A stretch of DNA of 64,000 nt, taken from contig NC_073693.1 in the NCBI RefSeq assembly GCF_029784155.1, positions 284,242,875 through 284,306,874 on the forward strand. The letters are read 5' to 3'. The position numbers were made by a program, and so were the translations under genes. Position 1 is the first letter of the stretch. Every line of letters begins with the position of its first letter. This stretch comes from Uranotaenia lowii (taxonomy: Eukaryota; Arthropoda; Insecta; Diptera; Culicidae). Positions 11,906 through 22,939 of this stretch are shown here, in pieces. Below the pieces are notes generated by a model. That model did not search any database. It was not told the DNA's origin and saw only the letters and a list, made by a program, of their open reading frames with translations.

Positions 11906-12145
11906 ATGGATGCCATCAAGAAGAAGATGCAGGCGATGAAGCTGGAGAAGGATAACGCGTTGGATCGCGCCCTTCTCTGCGAGCAGCAGGCCCGCGACGC
12001 CAACCTGCGCGCGGAAAAGGCCGAAGAAGAGGCCCGCCAGCTGCAGAAGAAGATCCAGGCCATTGAAAACGACCTGGATCAGACCCAGGAGGCGTTGATG
12101 GCCGTCAACACCAAGCTGGAAGACAAGGAAAAGGCTCTCCAGAAC
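11906..12145 (+). CDS. Tm1: Tropomyosin 1, N-terminal coding exon (80 codons)
   Basis: This exon encodes [20 protein letters not shown] followed by the canonical heptad coiled coil of arthropod tropomyosin, ending ...EDKEKALQN. Sequence after the first block ([20 protein letters not shown]) matches fly Tm1 rather than Tm2. Tropomyosin is a dimeric coiled-coil protein that lies along actin filaments and, in muscle, controls myosin access with troponin. The exon starts at 11801 after TTCAACAG, carries 105 bases of 5' UTR with CAAA before the ATG, and ends at 12145 before GTAAGT. Its 240 coding bases give a phase-0 junction, as expected for the known N-terminal exon. The full protein is about 284 residues. 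The following exon (expected to begin AESEVAAL) was not found by eye, so the intron is long or the gene continues outside the window. Confidence 0.95.
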
Positions 12146-12349
12146 GTAAGTACCAGTTGAAGATTTTTTTTCCGAAAAAAACGGTAACTTTCGTGTAACG
12201 CAAACAGTTAAAGAAAATTCTTAATTTAAAATCAGAAAAAATTAAGACTTAACGTTCAAATTTAGATTTTAGAATGCAGACACAAATACAAATATGAGAT
12301 TTGAATCAAATTTCAAATTCAGGTTTCCGATTTCAGATTTTAGATTCAG

Positions 12350-13443
12350 ATTTCAGGATTCATATTCAGATTTCAGATTCAGATTTCAGATTCAGATTTC
12401 AGATTCAGATTTCAGATTCAGATTTCAGATTCAGATTTCAGATTCAGATTTCAGATTCAGATTTCAGATTCAGATTTCAGATTCAGATTTCAGATTCAGA
12501 TTTCAGATTCAGATTTCAGATTCAGATTTCAGATTTCAGATTTCAGATTCAGATTTCAGATTCAGATTTCAGATTCAGATTTCAGATTCAGATTTCAGAT
12601 TCAGATTCAGATTTCAGATTCAGATTTCAGATTCAGATTTCAGATTTCAGATTCAGATTTCAGATTCAGATTTCAGATTCAGATTTCAGATTCAGATTTC
12701 AGATTCAGATTTCAGATTCAGATTTCAGATTCAGATTTCAGATTCAGATTTCAGATTCAGATTTCAGATTCAGATTTCAGATTCAGATTTCAGATTCAGA
12801 TTTCAGATTCAGATTCAGATTTCAGATTCAGATTTCAGATTCAGATTTCAGATTCAGATTCAGATTTCAGATCCAGATTTCAGATTCAGATTTCAGATTC
12901 AGATTTCAGATTCAGATTCAGATTTCAGATTCAGATTTCAGATTCAGATTTCAGATTTCAGATTCAGATTTCAGATTTCAGATTCTGATTTCAGATTCAG
13001 ATTTCAGATTCAGATTTCAGATTCAGATTTCAGATTTAGATTTCATATTCAGATTTCAGATTCAGATTTCAGTTTCGGATTTCAGATTCAGATTTCAGAT
13101 TCAGATTTAAGATTCAGATTCAGATTTCAGATTCAGATTCAGATTTCAGATTCAGATTTCAGATTTCAGATTCAGATTTCAGATTCAGATTTCAGATTCA
13201 GATTCAGATTTCAGATTCAGATTTCAGATTCAGATTTCAGATTCAGATTTCAGATTCAGATTTCAGATTCAGATTTCAGATTCAGATTTCAGATTCAGAT
13301 TTCAGACTCAGATTTCAGATTCAGATTTCAGATTCAGATTTCAGATTCAGATTTCAGATTCAGATTTCAGATTCAGATTTCAGATTCGGATTTCAGATTC
13401 AGATTTCAGATTCAGATTTCAGATTCAGATTTCAGATTCAGAA
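12350..13443 (+). repeat. 13-bp tandem satellite (CAGATTTCAGATT)n, about 84 units, in the tropomyosin intron
   Basis: About 1.1 kb is an almost uninterrupted tandem array of the 13-mer CAGATTTCAGATT, itself an alternation of CAGATTT and CAGATT. There are occasional single-base variants and local 6-bp slips. Because 13 is not a multiple of 3 and the unit contains no stop, two + frames stay open through most of the array and give a spurious 13-residue repeat (ISDSDFRFRFQIQ) of up to about 422 codons. The array begins about 200 bases after the tropomyosin exon donor. I treat it as non-coding satellite. Confidence 0.95.
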
Positions 13444-13444
13444 T

Positions 13445-13873
13445 TTATCCTGAGGAAATTCCAGCTTGCAGTCACTTTCAGATCAAAAACGATTTGTGTT
13501 TTGTGTATCCAACGTTTCAATCCATTTTGGATCTCCTTCAGGGACTAAAAATTATTTTTTAAAGTTATTTTTGGCCGATTATCAAATATTTGTTGTGAGA
13601 GGTTTACCAAAAAAGTGTCGTTTTATTGTTGTTAAATTTTTCTCGAATAAAATCCGAAACTTTTGCACTGTTTTCATTTTACAACTTTTGTTTATGTTGT
13701 TTCACACTTTTTAGGTAAACATCTCACAACAAAAATTTTGTAATCGGCCAAAAATAATTATAAAATGCAATTTTAGTCCATGAAACAGGTCCAAACCGAA
13801 TTGAAACGTTGGATACATAAAAAAAATCGTTTTTGCTCTAAAACAGATTGAAAGCCGGAATTTCTCCAGGGAA
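13445..13873. mobile_element. Foldback (long inverted repeat) element abutting the satellite
   Basis: The left arm begins TCCTGAGGAAATTCCAGC and contains CCAACGTTTCAAT and TTTTTGGCCGATTA. The right arm carries their reverse complements (TAATCGGCCAAAAATAA, ATTGAAACGTTGGATACA, GGAATTTCTCCAGGGA). Arms are roughly 150-190 bp with a short centre. No transposase is encoded. It starts within a few bases of the satellite end, so it either bounds the array or inserted at its edge. Confidence 0.6.
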
Positions 13874-14106
13874 AACAAAATATTCAGTCGATCTTCAAAC
13901 TTATGTTTAGATTCAGAGCATAAGTTTGGGAATAATATTCAGAATCAAGATTTCCGATTTCTGATTGCTGATTTCTTATTTTTTTGTTTCTGATTTCAGG
14001 ATTCTGATTTTTGTTTTTTATTTCTGGATTCAGATTTCTTGTTTCTTTTTTCGAATTTCTGATTCTGGTTTCTGTTTCCGATGTTTTTTAACGACTGTTA
14101 CTTGAA
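13874..14106. repeat. Degenerate GATTTCTGATT tracts
   Basis: Low-complexity TTTCTGATT / GATTTCAGGATTC words, resembling decayed relatives of the adjacent satellite. No gene is visible. The same kind of sequence resumes after the palindrome, to about 14430. Confidence 0.5.
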
Positions 14107-14225
14107 TTTAAGGTGATTTTTCGGCTTTCAGTCTGCTCAAATAGCAAAAACGACTATTTATTTAACGTTAAATAAATAGTCGATTTTCCTATTTGAACAG
14201 ACTGAAAGCCGAAAAATCATCTTAA
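14107..14225. repeat. ~119-bp near-perfect palindrome
   Basis: TTTAAGGTGATTTTTCGGC at the left edge is inverted as GCCGAAAAATCATCTTAAA at the right. Inner blocks CTTTCAGTCTG/CAGACTGAAAG and CGACTATTTATTTAACG/CGTTAAATAAATAGTCG also pair, with the centre at about 14166. With almost no loop it would form a stem of ~58 bp. It is probably a small foldback MITE. CTTTCAGTC resembles a word in the foldback at 13445, so the two may be related. Confidence 0.75.
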
Positions 14226-16330
14226 AAAAAGGTTTCTGTTTCTGATTTTTTTTTTCATTTCTGTTTTCTGTTTTCGATCTTGATTCTTATTTGTGATTTC
14301 TGATTTTAATTTTTGATTCTGATTCGTTTTGTGGTTTTACTTTATAATCTGATCCCCTTTTTTTTAGTTTTTATTTGGATTTCAGATTTTTTTTATTCCG
14401 ATTTTTTTTTAATTTGTTGAATTGGAATTTGTTAATAAAAAAATAGATACGAAATAATTGTTAATTAAGTTTTTTATTTTTTCCTATGATATAATTGATT
14501 TTTGTTTGCGTTGCACGAAAAACAGCTGAAATGTTAATGTCATCATAATGAACCTAATGAAAGAAATGAAAAAAATGTTAAATGTTAAACATGCTTTGAA
14601 ATTCTAGCACAGAGAAATTCTAGTAATTACATTCATCTGATAAGGATTTTTCTGTTCTGGCTGCATCACTCGTAAATAATTGTTTCAATGGGATCGGTAA
14701 CAAGACCATATGTCCAGCTTCCTTTTATTTTTCAATTCTAACCCAGAAAATTATTATTGCAAAAAATTATATTTTCTGAGATGTTTTTAGACTAAACGTT
14801 TTTTATATTTCATCGTATTTAACCAAGTTAAGTAGCTAAGTTAGGGGCAAGATCTGCTTTTAACCGATAATAATTTAGGTAGGACATCAACTAGGTAAAA
14901 ATCGAAAAAAGGAAAACGATTTCACGTTACTAAGTCTTGTCATAGTCCTCAACACGCTCCATCTGTCCGTGAACACCTCGAAATAATGAATGTAATTTGT
15001 AGGTACTTGCCGTTGCTCAATCAGCGCAGTTACGGTCGCGTTATCATCATTGAAAGACGACGATTGATTGACATATGCGCCACCTACTCATTACGTTACT
15101 CACTTCTCACACAAGGTTACTAAAAATGAGTGGCGTAGCGACAAGAAAAAAACCGAAAATGTCACAACCCGTCACAAATAAAATTTTGCAGAAGTGCCAA
15201 ATTCGTTCCGGTGACACACCGAGGATGACGCATCACAAACATGCCCTTGAGCGTTTTCATTCAGAAAATTTAATTTTCTGTCCACTCATTTTTTTGTTTT
15301 GTTCTTTGGGAAAGAAACCGAAACCGAAAACCAAAAAAAAATGTGTGTTCAGAAAATTCTCGCAAAAATGCGGTCTCTGCTGCACCAATCAAAATGGCGT
15401 CCTAGATTGCTGCTGTCACGGTTTTGATCGGTTTGGGTTGGTATTTTTAGAAACAATGACAAAAAAATACAACAACGAGATACAAAGCAAATTTGAGTGC
15501 ATCTCGCACTGCAATCAACGCAAAGGGGTGGTTGTTATCTAATGTTTGTTTTGTTGAAGTTGCATAATTTGGCATTGAGATTGATTGCGTTTTAAGTGTG
15601 GGATGGCATTTTTGCGAAGCAAAAATGGCGGCGACCTAGCAACCGTTATTATTTCGTATGAAAAACCAACGAAAAAAAAAATGTGATCATCGACGATTTT
15701 GAGTTTGTCTGGTCCCCTGTAGGAAGAGAAGAGTCATCCGATCCGTTGGAATAAGATATTTTTAGAACTTTATAAAGTTGAACTTGCTCGGGGTGCGAGT
15801 ATGTTTTGGTTGCCGTTTGAAAAAGGGAAAATGGCGTCATCGTTCATGCGCGTTCGGTTGGTCGAAACGTGCTTTTCGGCCTGCTGGGATGACACATCCC
15901 AGCAATCATAATGGCCAGCTGTGATTGGAATGAATGATCAGGCAACATTTGCTGCCCGGAAAAGCGGAAAATTTGCCGGTTCAGCAAAACCGATCATCTC
16001 ATCACCGGGCTAATTTTAACGTGGGCGGCGCATTTTGACGACAGTGTTTATTGGCGATATCGATGGGTGACGCCGGCTGACTGTCTGTTTTTTTCGGGAG
16101 ATAACACCGGCACCCGAGGCGAGAAAACTAATGCTACTTAAGTGGAGGTGGCACCCGAGAGAAGAAAGAAGAAAAGCGACATTCCGATGGCAGCGACGGA
16201 AATTGCTGCTTGGGTCATCACCAGGAAAAAAGTAGAAAGAAAATGTTAGTAGTAGTTGTAGTAACAAGAAGCCGGCCGCCGGCTGATCACGAGTGGAAGT
16301 CATCCTCGGGGCGAAGGAGTTTCATTCATG
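14226..16330. other. Non-coding region between tropomyosin exon and the next gene
   Basis: The first half is AT-rich and featureless apart from decayed GATTTCTG tracts. From about 15850 to 16330 base composition becomes GC-richer (for example GGGCGGCGCATTTTGACGACAG and GAAGCCGGCCGCCGGC), consistent with promoter or 5' UTR sequence for the gene beginning at 16615. The 155-codon frame at 15075 has no recognisable domain and I do not call it a gene. Confidence 0.4.
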
Positions 16331-16614
16331 AGATAAGTCCGACTATCCGGCACATTGTTGGAAGAGACGGGATGCAGTGAAAATCGCATCCCGTGCTGCT
16401 CCGCACACGCGAATAAAAATTGTATAATCAAATTAGAAAAACAAATTATTGGTGCACTTGCGGGTTACCGAACCAAGTATAATTTGCAATCTGCAAACCA
16501 AACCCTGTTGTGTATTATTGAAGTCTCGTTACAATCCAAGTACAAAGCAACATCGTTTTAGTTCTAGTCAAAATATATAGTTTATTTATTTTGAATGCAA
16601 GAATACAAAAGACG

Positions 16615-18264
16615 ATGATTGGAGTGATATCGTATGGCAATCGGAAGCGCAGCTCGAACTGTTTCAACGGTAAGCATCGCTGGGTATCGGAAGGACGCTC
16701 GAATGGAGGAAAACGTTCGAGGAAGGCACGAAATAGTCAAACCGGCAACCGTCCGGCGACGGCTGCGGCCCCTAGCAGTAGTAGAGGTGTTTGCCACGAG
16801 AGAGCGCCCCTAGCTCTGGTAGACTGTGATCGCACCCGGGTAGTAAAATCAACTGTGGCAAAGCGAAGAAAGCAGCGCCACCAAAAGGCGGACCCGACAA
16901 CCGTTAGACGTCTTCATTTGGCAGTGACAGCAGCAGAAGGAGAGAGCTGCAAAAAACAAGACCAAGACCAAAAAATATCATCAAGATCGACAAGTTTGGC
17001 AAGTTTGTCGGCCGATGGTGGTGGTGTTGAAGAAGCAGCAGCGGTTGCTAGTGGTGAAATGTGCGAAAATAATCCCGTTCCGTCCGGTGGCGGAGGATCG
17101 GGCAGGAAACGGGGTCACCAGCATCATCCGAGATTCGGGGGCAACAGGAAATCGAACGTTCCAGCGGAGGAAGTGATTGCAGCCCTGAGAGGAGCCATCG
17201 ATTGCGGTGGCATCAATGCTAGCGGAATAATAATTGGCGGAGGAGGAATCGGAACAGCAGGCAGTATTAGTAGCAGCTCGTCGTCGTCGTCACTGGCCCT
17301 GCTCGGGATCGGTGGCAACAATAATGGCAGCAGCGGGCTGGTAAACACAGACAATGACGAGAATGGCAATCTTTGTCAGAATGTCACCGAAGGGGACGGC
17401 AAACTGCAATCGCCAATGGCAATCGACGATGAGAATGGCAGCGACGATGATGATGTTGATGATCTTGTAAATAATAATAGCTCCATTGTTGTTGGCCAGG
17501 ATCTGAACCAGGAAGCAGTAGCGGCAGACCCTCACCCAGATAGTAAAAGTAAAAGCATACCACGGTTGGCTGAGAATGACGAGCTTATCGTCGAGGAACC
17601 AAAACAACAACGACAAAGCAATAGTCTAGTAGTTAGTAGTGACCTAAACAATAGCAGCGGCAGCATACCCAAAAGCAAGCTAATAGTGATAGACTACGAG
17701 AAGGAGCAGCAGAACCATGAGGGAAGCAAAAGTCCGTCGGAAATCAAGCTGGAGGAACCGTCCAGCGGTCAGGAGCTAGTCAAACAAATTAACAAAAAGC
17801 TTAAGCGCAGTAAAAAGAGTCCGTCCTCGGATGATTCCAGCAGCACAGCGGCAACGACGACGAGCAGCCGGAAAAAGTCATCCGGCAGCAGTAAAAAATC
17901 TTCTAAAACCACCACCAACGCCGATGGCAGCACGAAGCAGCGGAAAAAGGTTCGCTCCTCGACGGCGGCATCGGGGGACATCTCGAAGCTGGAACGGGCT
18001 TCCGGAGACGGTGCGGCCAACGAAGACGATCACATACCAACCGGGCTGGACGAGGCGGATCCGGATGCAGCCGAGTGGGCCAAACTGCGTTGCACCAGCG
18101 AGCGGACCGAGGTCATCGCCGAGCGAGAACACCGGAGGCAGAAGCGGTGCGCCGACTACCCGGGACTGGCCTTCGGACGATCCATCTTCAGCTCCGACAC
18201 CATGATGAAATTCAACATCATCCGGAACGAACTGCATAACATCATGAAAACACAGTTGAAACGG
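16615..18264 (+). CDS. Unrecognised, probably nuclear low-complexity protein, first coding exon (550 codons)
   Basis: A long open exon encodes a protein I cannot assign. The first in-frame ATG is at 16615; the frame is open from 16522, so an upstream coding exon is possible. The N-terminal ~110 residues are basic (KRRKQRHQK). Glycine-, serine- and asparagine-rich tracts follow (a serine run near residue 220), then acidic patches (DDDDVDD). Residues ~393-448 form a lysine/serine-rich block (KKLKRSKKSP...KQRKKVRSS) that looks like a nuclear localisation or DNA/RNA-binding tail. The last ~75 residues are different in kind: DEADPDAAEWAKLRC, then KRCADYPGLAFG and MMKFNIIRNELHNIMKTQLKR, rich in Trp, Tyr and Phe, and probably the conserved folded part. 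The exon ends after CGG at 18264 with donor GTAAGT, in phase 0. Later exons were not seen. A chromatin or transcription role is only a guess. Confidence 0.75.
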
Positions 18265-18465
18265 GTAAGTTTTTCCAACGATTTCTAAGGCGTAAAATTC
18301 GCCAGCCCCTTTTTTTAAGTTGCCCCCTCCGAAAATCAAATCAAACGGGTAGGAGGAATTCGGAAGATTCAAAGCAAACAGGCAACTGGCACTTCCCGGC
18401 AACGTTATACAAACCGTGTGGAGCACATCTCTCAGATTTCCCCTCTTTTTCCCCTCGTTTTGACA

Positions 18466-18552
18466 GATTTAAGCTTTTTTCTTCAGATTTGAGCTTTCAT
18501 CTCCTATGCTCTCAAGGCAAAAAAAGCTTAAATCTGAGGAAAAAAAGCTTAA
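18466..18552. repeat. Short inverted repeat, AGCTTTTTTC type
   Basis: CAGATTTAAGCTTTTTTCTTC and a following AGATTTGAGCTTT are inverted about 30 bases later as AAAAAAGCTTAAATCTGAGG and AAAAAAAGCTT. It is located 200 bases into the intron of the unknown gene. It is probably a small foldback; no target duplication was identified. Confidence 0.45.
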
Positions 18553-18599
18553 AAACGAGATTCACCAAGACTTGTTTAAAAGATGTTGGTCACACGATA

Positions 18600-19510
18600 C
18601 ATAGACAAATCGTGTAACGTTGCAGGGATCTGGCAACTGGCCGTTAAACCCCCAAAACAGAAAAGTCGTTCAAAATGCACATCGCAGTCAAATGTGTGCG
18701 AGAACGTGTGTTATTTTTAGGGCAGGAAATTTTCCAAAAAAAATAATTCCACCCGAAAATGAAGTTTGCAAAGCGAAGAACGGTACATTTTTCGGTCGGT
18801 CGGTCCGACCCACACAAAGATGCCCCAAGATTTTGGTTGCCAGTTGGCTCGGGCTACCTCCCGAGAAAATCCAAGAAAAGAAAACATCACCACGAACCGC
18901 GAACCATTAACAACAAAAGCAACAGCAGCGAAAAAGCAACAAACGAGGTGCTCTCGCCGTGCCGTGCGGCCCCAAAAACCAAACCTGTGCTCTGGTTGTA
19001 GTTTTTCGCTTCCCTTTCGCTGTGTAAACACACAACAACGACGACGACGATCGCGCTTTCGCGATCGTTTCCATTTGTGGTGTCATCATCATCGCTCGTC
19101 TACTCTGTTCTTGTGAAGTCGTTTATGAATTGTAGCAAAACGACCGATCTCTCGCTCGAGACAGAAACAGAACGCAGGCGCACGATCTTTGCTCAAGCTC
19201 AATATCAATATCACGATGTTTAATCGTGAAAATGTGAAGGAAAATTTTCCGCCGCACCAAGCGTGTGACCTCGTGCGCGATTTTCTCTTCTCGCGGCGAT
19301 CACTTCGGGATCGCCTTTTGTGTTCGGAAAACAACGAACGCGGGTTACTTCCGAACAACCCTTTTTTCTTGGCGTTTTTTTTTTTTGTTTTTGAAGACCA
19401 CCGTGACACCCTCATCGGTTACACCGTTTTGAACTTTTTTAGGGGTGTCAGGTTGATTTACATTTTTATCAATTTCAAAAGCACCCCCTTAATAATCACA
19501 CTTTGAGGCG
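18600..19510. other. GC-richer intronic or intergenic block, no gene assigned
   Basis: Composition rises here and CpG words are common, including a 9-bp perfect hairpin ACGATCGCG/CGCGATCGT at 19047-19068. Several frames of about 100 codons overlap on both strands without recognisable domains. It could hold a promoter or an untranslated exon, but no consistent splice structure was seen. Confidence 0.3.
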
Positions 19511-19912
19511 TGCACCCATTTGGATGAAAATTGAAATAGAAAAAAAGGTGAGGCGGCGATAATCGGTTGTTTTCTTCTTGCTGCGCAAGTTTTTCGTAGA
19601 GTCGCCGTAGATGAAGATCATCAACAAATGGAGGAGGAGGAGAATGGCCCACGTGGAGCGCGTAATTTGAAAATGAAAAAAAAAACAGTAAGCAAGCAAA
19701 AAACTACGCCGCCAGTTGCGCAATTCGTGTTGCGCTTCTCGGATCGCGCTGGTGGTTTGCTGCAGATTAATGGCTCTAAGGGGGTAGTTTGCTACTTCCT
19801 TAAACAAAAAACGCCCTTGCTACGTAACTCTTAAGGTGGTTGTCGATTGCATTTGTTTTGTTGGAAGAAATTTTGGAAATGTAGTTAAAATTTGGTTCTG
19901 AAAATGCTCATA

Positions 19913-20949
19913 AAGGGTGTCCACGATGAAATGCCACACACAAAATTGATTCGCAAAATTCGAGTTTTCATCCGATTGCCATCAAATTTTCAGGGATGGA
20001 AGAATAACTGTCAAACTTCATTTTACCATTTTATTTACAGTCCATACGCAAATGCCCGCACCTTGGCCTTAACCCCGGCCATAAGATTCTGCACAACCTG
20101 TGAATCAACCGTTTTTTGCATGTTAACCCATACTTTCTTCAGTTACTTGACTGTCTTCACTATCTTAGGTCGTTTAATAAAGTGCTGCTTCATAATCGCC
20201 CAGTACTTCTCGATGGGGTGGAGCTCCGGAGTGTTGAACATTTTCGGCACGAAATTAACCTTATTGTCCGCATACCACTTCAGCACGTCCTTGGAGTAGT
20301 GGCATGAGGCCATATCCGGCCAGAAGTATGTTGGGAGGTTGTGGGCCTTCAGATGGCTTGCCAAACCAGGAATTTATTCGCAAATTTGGACATCTTCTGA
20401 GTGCGGACATGCTCCGGAATGCTGAACTTATCCTTTGCCGTGAAAAACAGGTTGCCGGGGATCTGTTTGAAGTCGGCCTTCACATATGTTTCGTCGTCCA
20501 TGATGCATGCAGCATTCAACTTTCGTCAGCATGTTGAGGTACAACTTCCTGGCACGGGTTTTGGCGGACTTGTTCTGCTTCTCGTGGCGATTAGGGGCCT
20601 TTTGTAGCTTACCTTTGGCCTTCTGGACTAAACTTCGGCTTAGGTTCACTTCTGGGCTTCCGATCGGTGATCAATCGTTCCTCGAACCGCATACGCAACA
20701 CCGTGGGATTCGCGATTCCCAACGTTTTTAGCGATGGAACGATGCGAGAGATCCTTGTTCTCGTGATGAATGCGCAAGATTTTATCACGCTCGAGCTGTT
20801 CTTTCGACTCCATTTCCGCGAGTTTTGATCACAGGACTTTGAAATTTGCAGGATGTAAACAATGCACTATGAACTAAATCCACCCAAATTTTCCTTTACT
20901 TTTACCTGAACGGTTGAAAAGTTAGAGCAATTTCATCGTGGACACCCTT
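19913..20949 (-). mobile_element. Mariner/ITm DD37E-like element with intact terminal repeats and TA duplications
   Basis: AAGGGTGTCCACGATGAAAT at 19913 is exactly inverted at 20930-20949. TA at 19911-19912 and TA at 20950-20951 are the target duplication. The 1037-bp element carries a minus-strand transposase relic. This is the size and structure of a Tc1/mariner transposon. It sits on the 3' side of the unknown gene's exon, so it may lie in that gene's intron. Confidence 0.85.
20035..20813 (-). pseudogene. Transposase pseudogene of the second mariner copy
   Basis: A reading frame begins MESKEQLERDKILRIHH at 20813 and includes DLSHRSIAK (DNA-binding helix-turn-helix). Frameshifts follow, then MDDETYV-type first Asp, FWPDMASCHYSKD with an intact second Asp, and ELHPIEKYWAIMK with the Glu. 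An in-frame stop lies just after KTVK at 20145-20143, yet the C-terminal coding can be followed to 20035. Spacing from the second Asp to the Glu is slightly shorter than 37 because of a small deletion. The family matches the copy at 8996-10039, but this copy has clear ends. Inactive. Confidence 0.75.
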
Positions 20950-20951
20950 TA

Positions 20952-21463
20952 GTTAGCATTCAGATGCATTACATCTATTTTCAGAACTGTGGTAATCCTC
21001 CAGTCAACTTTTGACCCAGGTCAATCAACTTCCTTTTTCGATTCGCGATCAGGATGAATTTTGAAATTTAAAAGTTGAATATCTGAGCAAAAGTGAAAGA
21101 AACTTTGGCAAATCGACCGATTTCTTTGCAACCCGCATGTGATAAACATCCGGCCGCGTCGCCCGTTGTTGGGCCGAAAAATTCCAAACTAACTGAGCTC
21201 ATCATCATCCGTACCTAGTTAAAGTTAATACCCATTTGTCATGTCTGTTTTTTGAGACCCGTTCGACGAAGCTGGTTAAGACGACGTGTAACTCAAACAG
21301 CAAATACTAGGGTACAATTTGGTTTTATATCTTTTGCCTTCTGCTTTCATCGTTGGACTAAAAATAAAAGTAAAAGAAAACGCATTACCTGCATTGAGTC
21401 AAGTGTAGCTGAACACAACAGGCTACCGGCTCGCTATAGAGCTTACAATCACGCTGCTTGCTG
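20952..21463. other. Intergenic or intronic DNA upstream of the candidate promoter
   Basis: Mixed-composition DNA with GC-richer words around 21120-21180 (CATCCGGCCGCGTCGCCCG). No exon with splice support was found. Position suggests it could carry upstream control sequence for the exon at 21490. Confidence 0.35.
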
Positions 21464-21551
21464 ATATAGAAGTGATAACGAGAAGACAGTCAGCCGAGTT
21501 TTGCTGTGCGGTTAAAAGGAGAAGAAAAACTGGGTGAACGTCGAAGATGAC
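21464..21551 (+). promoter_or_regulatory. Candidate TATA/Inr promoter and start exon ending ATG-AC before a donor
   Basis: A TATA-like GATATAGAAG (21463-21472) lies about 27 bases before an insect initiator-like AGTCAG, with A+1 at about 21492. The would-be transcript has a purine-rich leader (GGAGAAGAAAAACTGGG), then CGAAGATGAC at 21543-21551, then the strong donor GTAAGTAAGG. Translation would start at ATG 21547 and run only five bases before the intron, a common arrangement for insect first exons. The spacing of the elements is what makes this credible. The gene is unknown and no continuation exon was found. It could be an alternative start for a neighbouring + strand gene. Confidence 0.4.
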
Positions 21552-22939
21552 GTAAGTAAGGCGGTTGCTTTTCTTCCACTCGCTCGACTGGAGTAATTGT
21601 TCGGTGTCGGATGATTATCAGTTGATCAAATTTGATACACGGACAGAAATTTTATTCTTGGGAGAACTTTTTTTCAATGAAATTTTACCATTGACTTATG
21701 CTAAACTATACTTTCAAAATATTGAGGAGTTATCCATAAGCCTAAACTGGTTCAAGAATTCCTTAAGCACTTGTGTACATTATAATTCTAAATGCAGTAG
21801 AAAACATGCGGCTTAAAAAGGGAAAATTTACTGAGCCCCGATTTCATAGCGGCTCGTAAATCAAATACCTACCGGCTTTCTGGCATTTTTGCCTACCAAT
21901 CGTTTGATAGTCATAACAATTTACCACAAAGAGGCGCACCCTCATAGTGAATACTAATGTTGGTCTGTTTCACTAGCTGATCAGTTTTGCAGTAGGAATC
22001 ACTTCTAACTAGAAAAACATCGAAAATCGTTGGCAGTTTTGAACTGGGTTAAGCCGGTCGATGATTTAAATGACGAACAATGGTATATTTTCAATGTTTT
22101 TTGTTAGATTTCGGGGTTTTCAAAGCCTTTGGATAAAAGTTATTGCAGACTATCGGATTTAACTGTACAACTCTTTCATCATTACTTTTTCAAATTGACT
22201 ACAGGTTTGACGTCTTGAGAAAAGTTGTTAAAAAAAGAAGAAATTTATTGAAATAAAAACAATCGAGACTTTACTTATAAAATAGACGTAAATCAAAATG
22301 TACTTCAAATTTAAATTTCTCAACCGAGTTTGAAGAAATTAAGAAAAATGCGAAAATCTGTCATCAAAGTTCAAAAACACTTTTCGTAATGTTAACACGT
22401 TTTAAAATCTTTTTTTTTTTGTCAATTTAGGAATTTAGATAAAAATATGAAGAAACAAACACTTGATGTTTTCACTTTAGTTTTCAACTACTCTCTCCAT
22501 GCGAGATCTGATCGGTAGCATTACCTCCACAATATAAGCCTCTGAAATTGAAACCCATGCCCAACAAACATTTTGGCTGATTAAAAACGCCAATTCGCTG
22601 AACAAAAGCTGAGGTAAAGCGTGATTGCTGTTTCAGCTTGCTTGCTGAATAAAGGCAAACTGTAGTGCTGTTTCAGCGTGTGATGAAGTTTTGGTTCAGC
22701 TAATGGGAGAAGTTGAAGTTTACGTATCATTTTTTCAGCCTTTGTTCAACCATTCCTGCTACCTTTGAAATTTGACAGACTGATATGAACTGTGGTAAAG
22801 CTGCAATGCATATGGCGGATATTTTGACCTGAAATTATTTTTGTTTTTCGAATAGACCGCCATTTCTCATGATACCTCAGTACCATAATTGTGAAAGGTA
22901 GAATGGTTTACTGCGAAGATTTCATGTTCGGTTCGAAAA
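21552..22939. other. AT-rich non-coding DNA
   Basis: No gene recognised. Around 22555-22760 the words TTTCAGC, GCTGAAC and GCTGAATAAAGG recur in both orientations (CAACAAACATTTTGGCTGA near the left edge), which suggests a decayed MITE. Confidence 0.4.

Noticed and set aside
12294..13562. 422-codon and 269-codon frames of FRFQIQISDSD-type repeat
   Set aside because: They are the translation of a stop-free 13-bp satellite, open in two frames at once, without splice or start context.
15075..15542. 155-codon frame with several cysteines
   Set aside because: No domain, no consistent splice signals, and lysine runs from A-rich DNA; likely chance.
16591..16614. TTG start 24 bases upstream for the unknown gene
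   Set aside because: Nuclear eukaryotic genes start at ATG; first in-frame ATG is 16615, or the frame is entered from an upstream exon.
17878..18426. 182-codon minus-strand frame
   Set aside because: Shadow of the + strand exon of the unknown gene.
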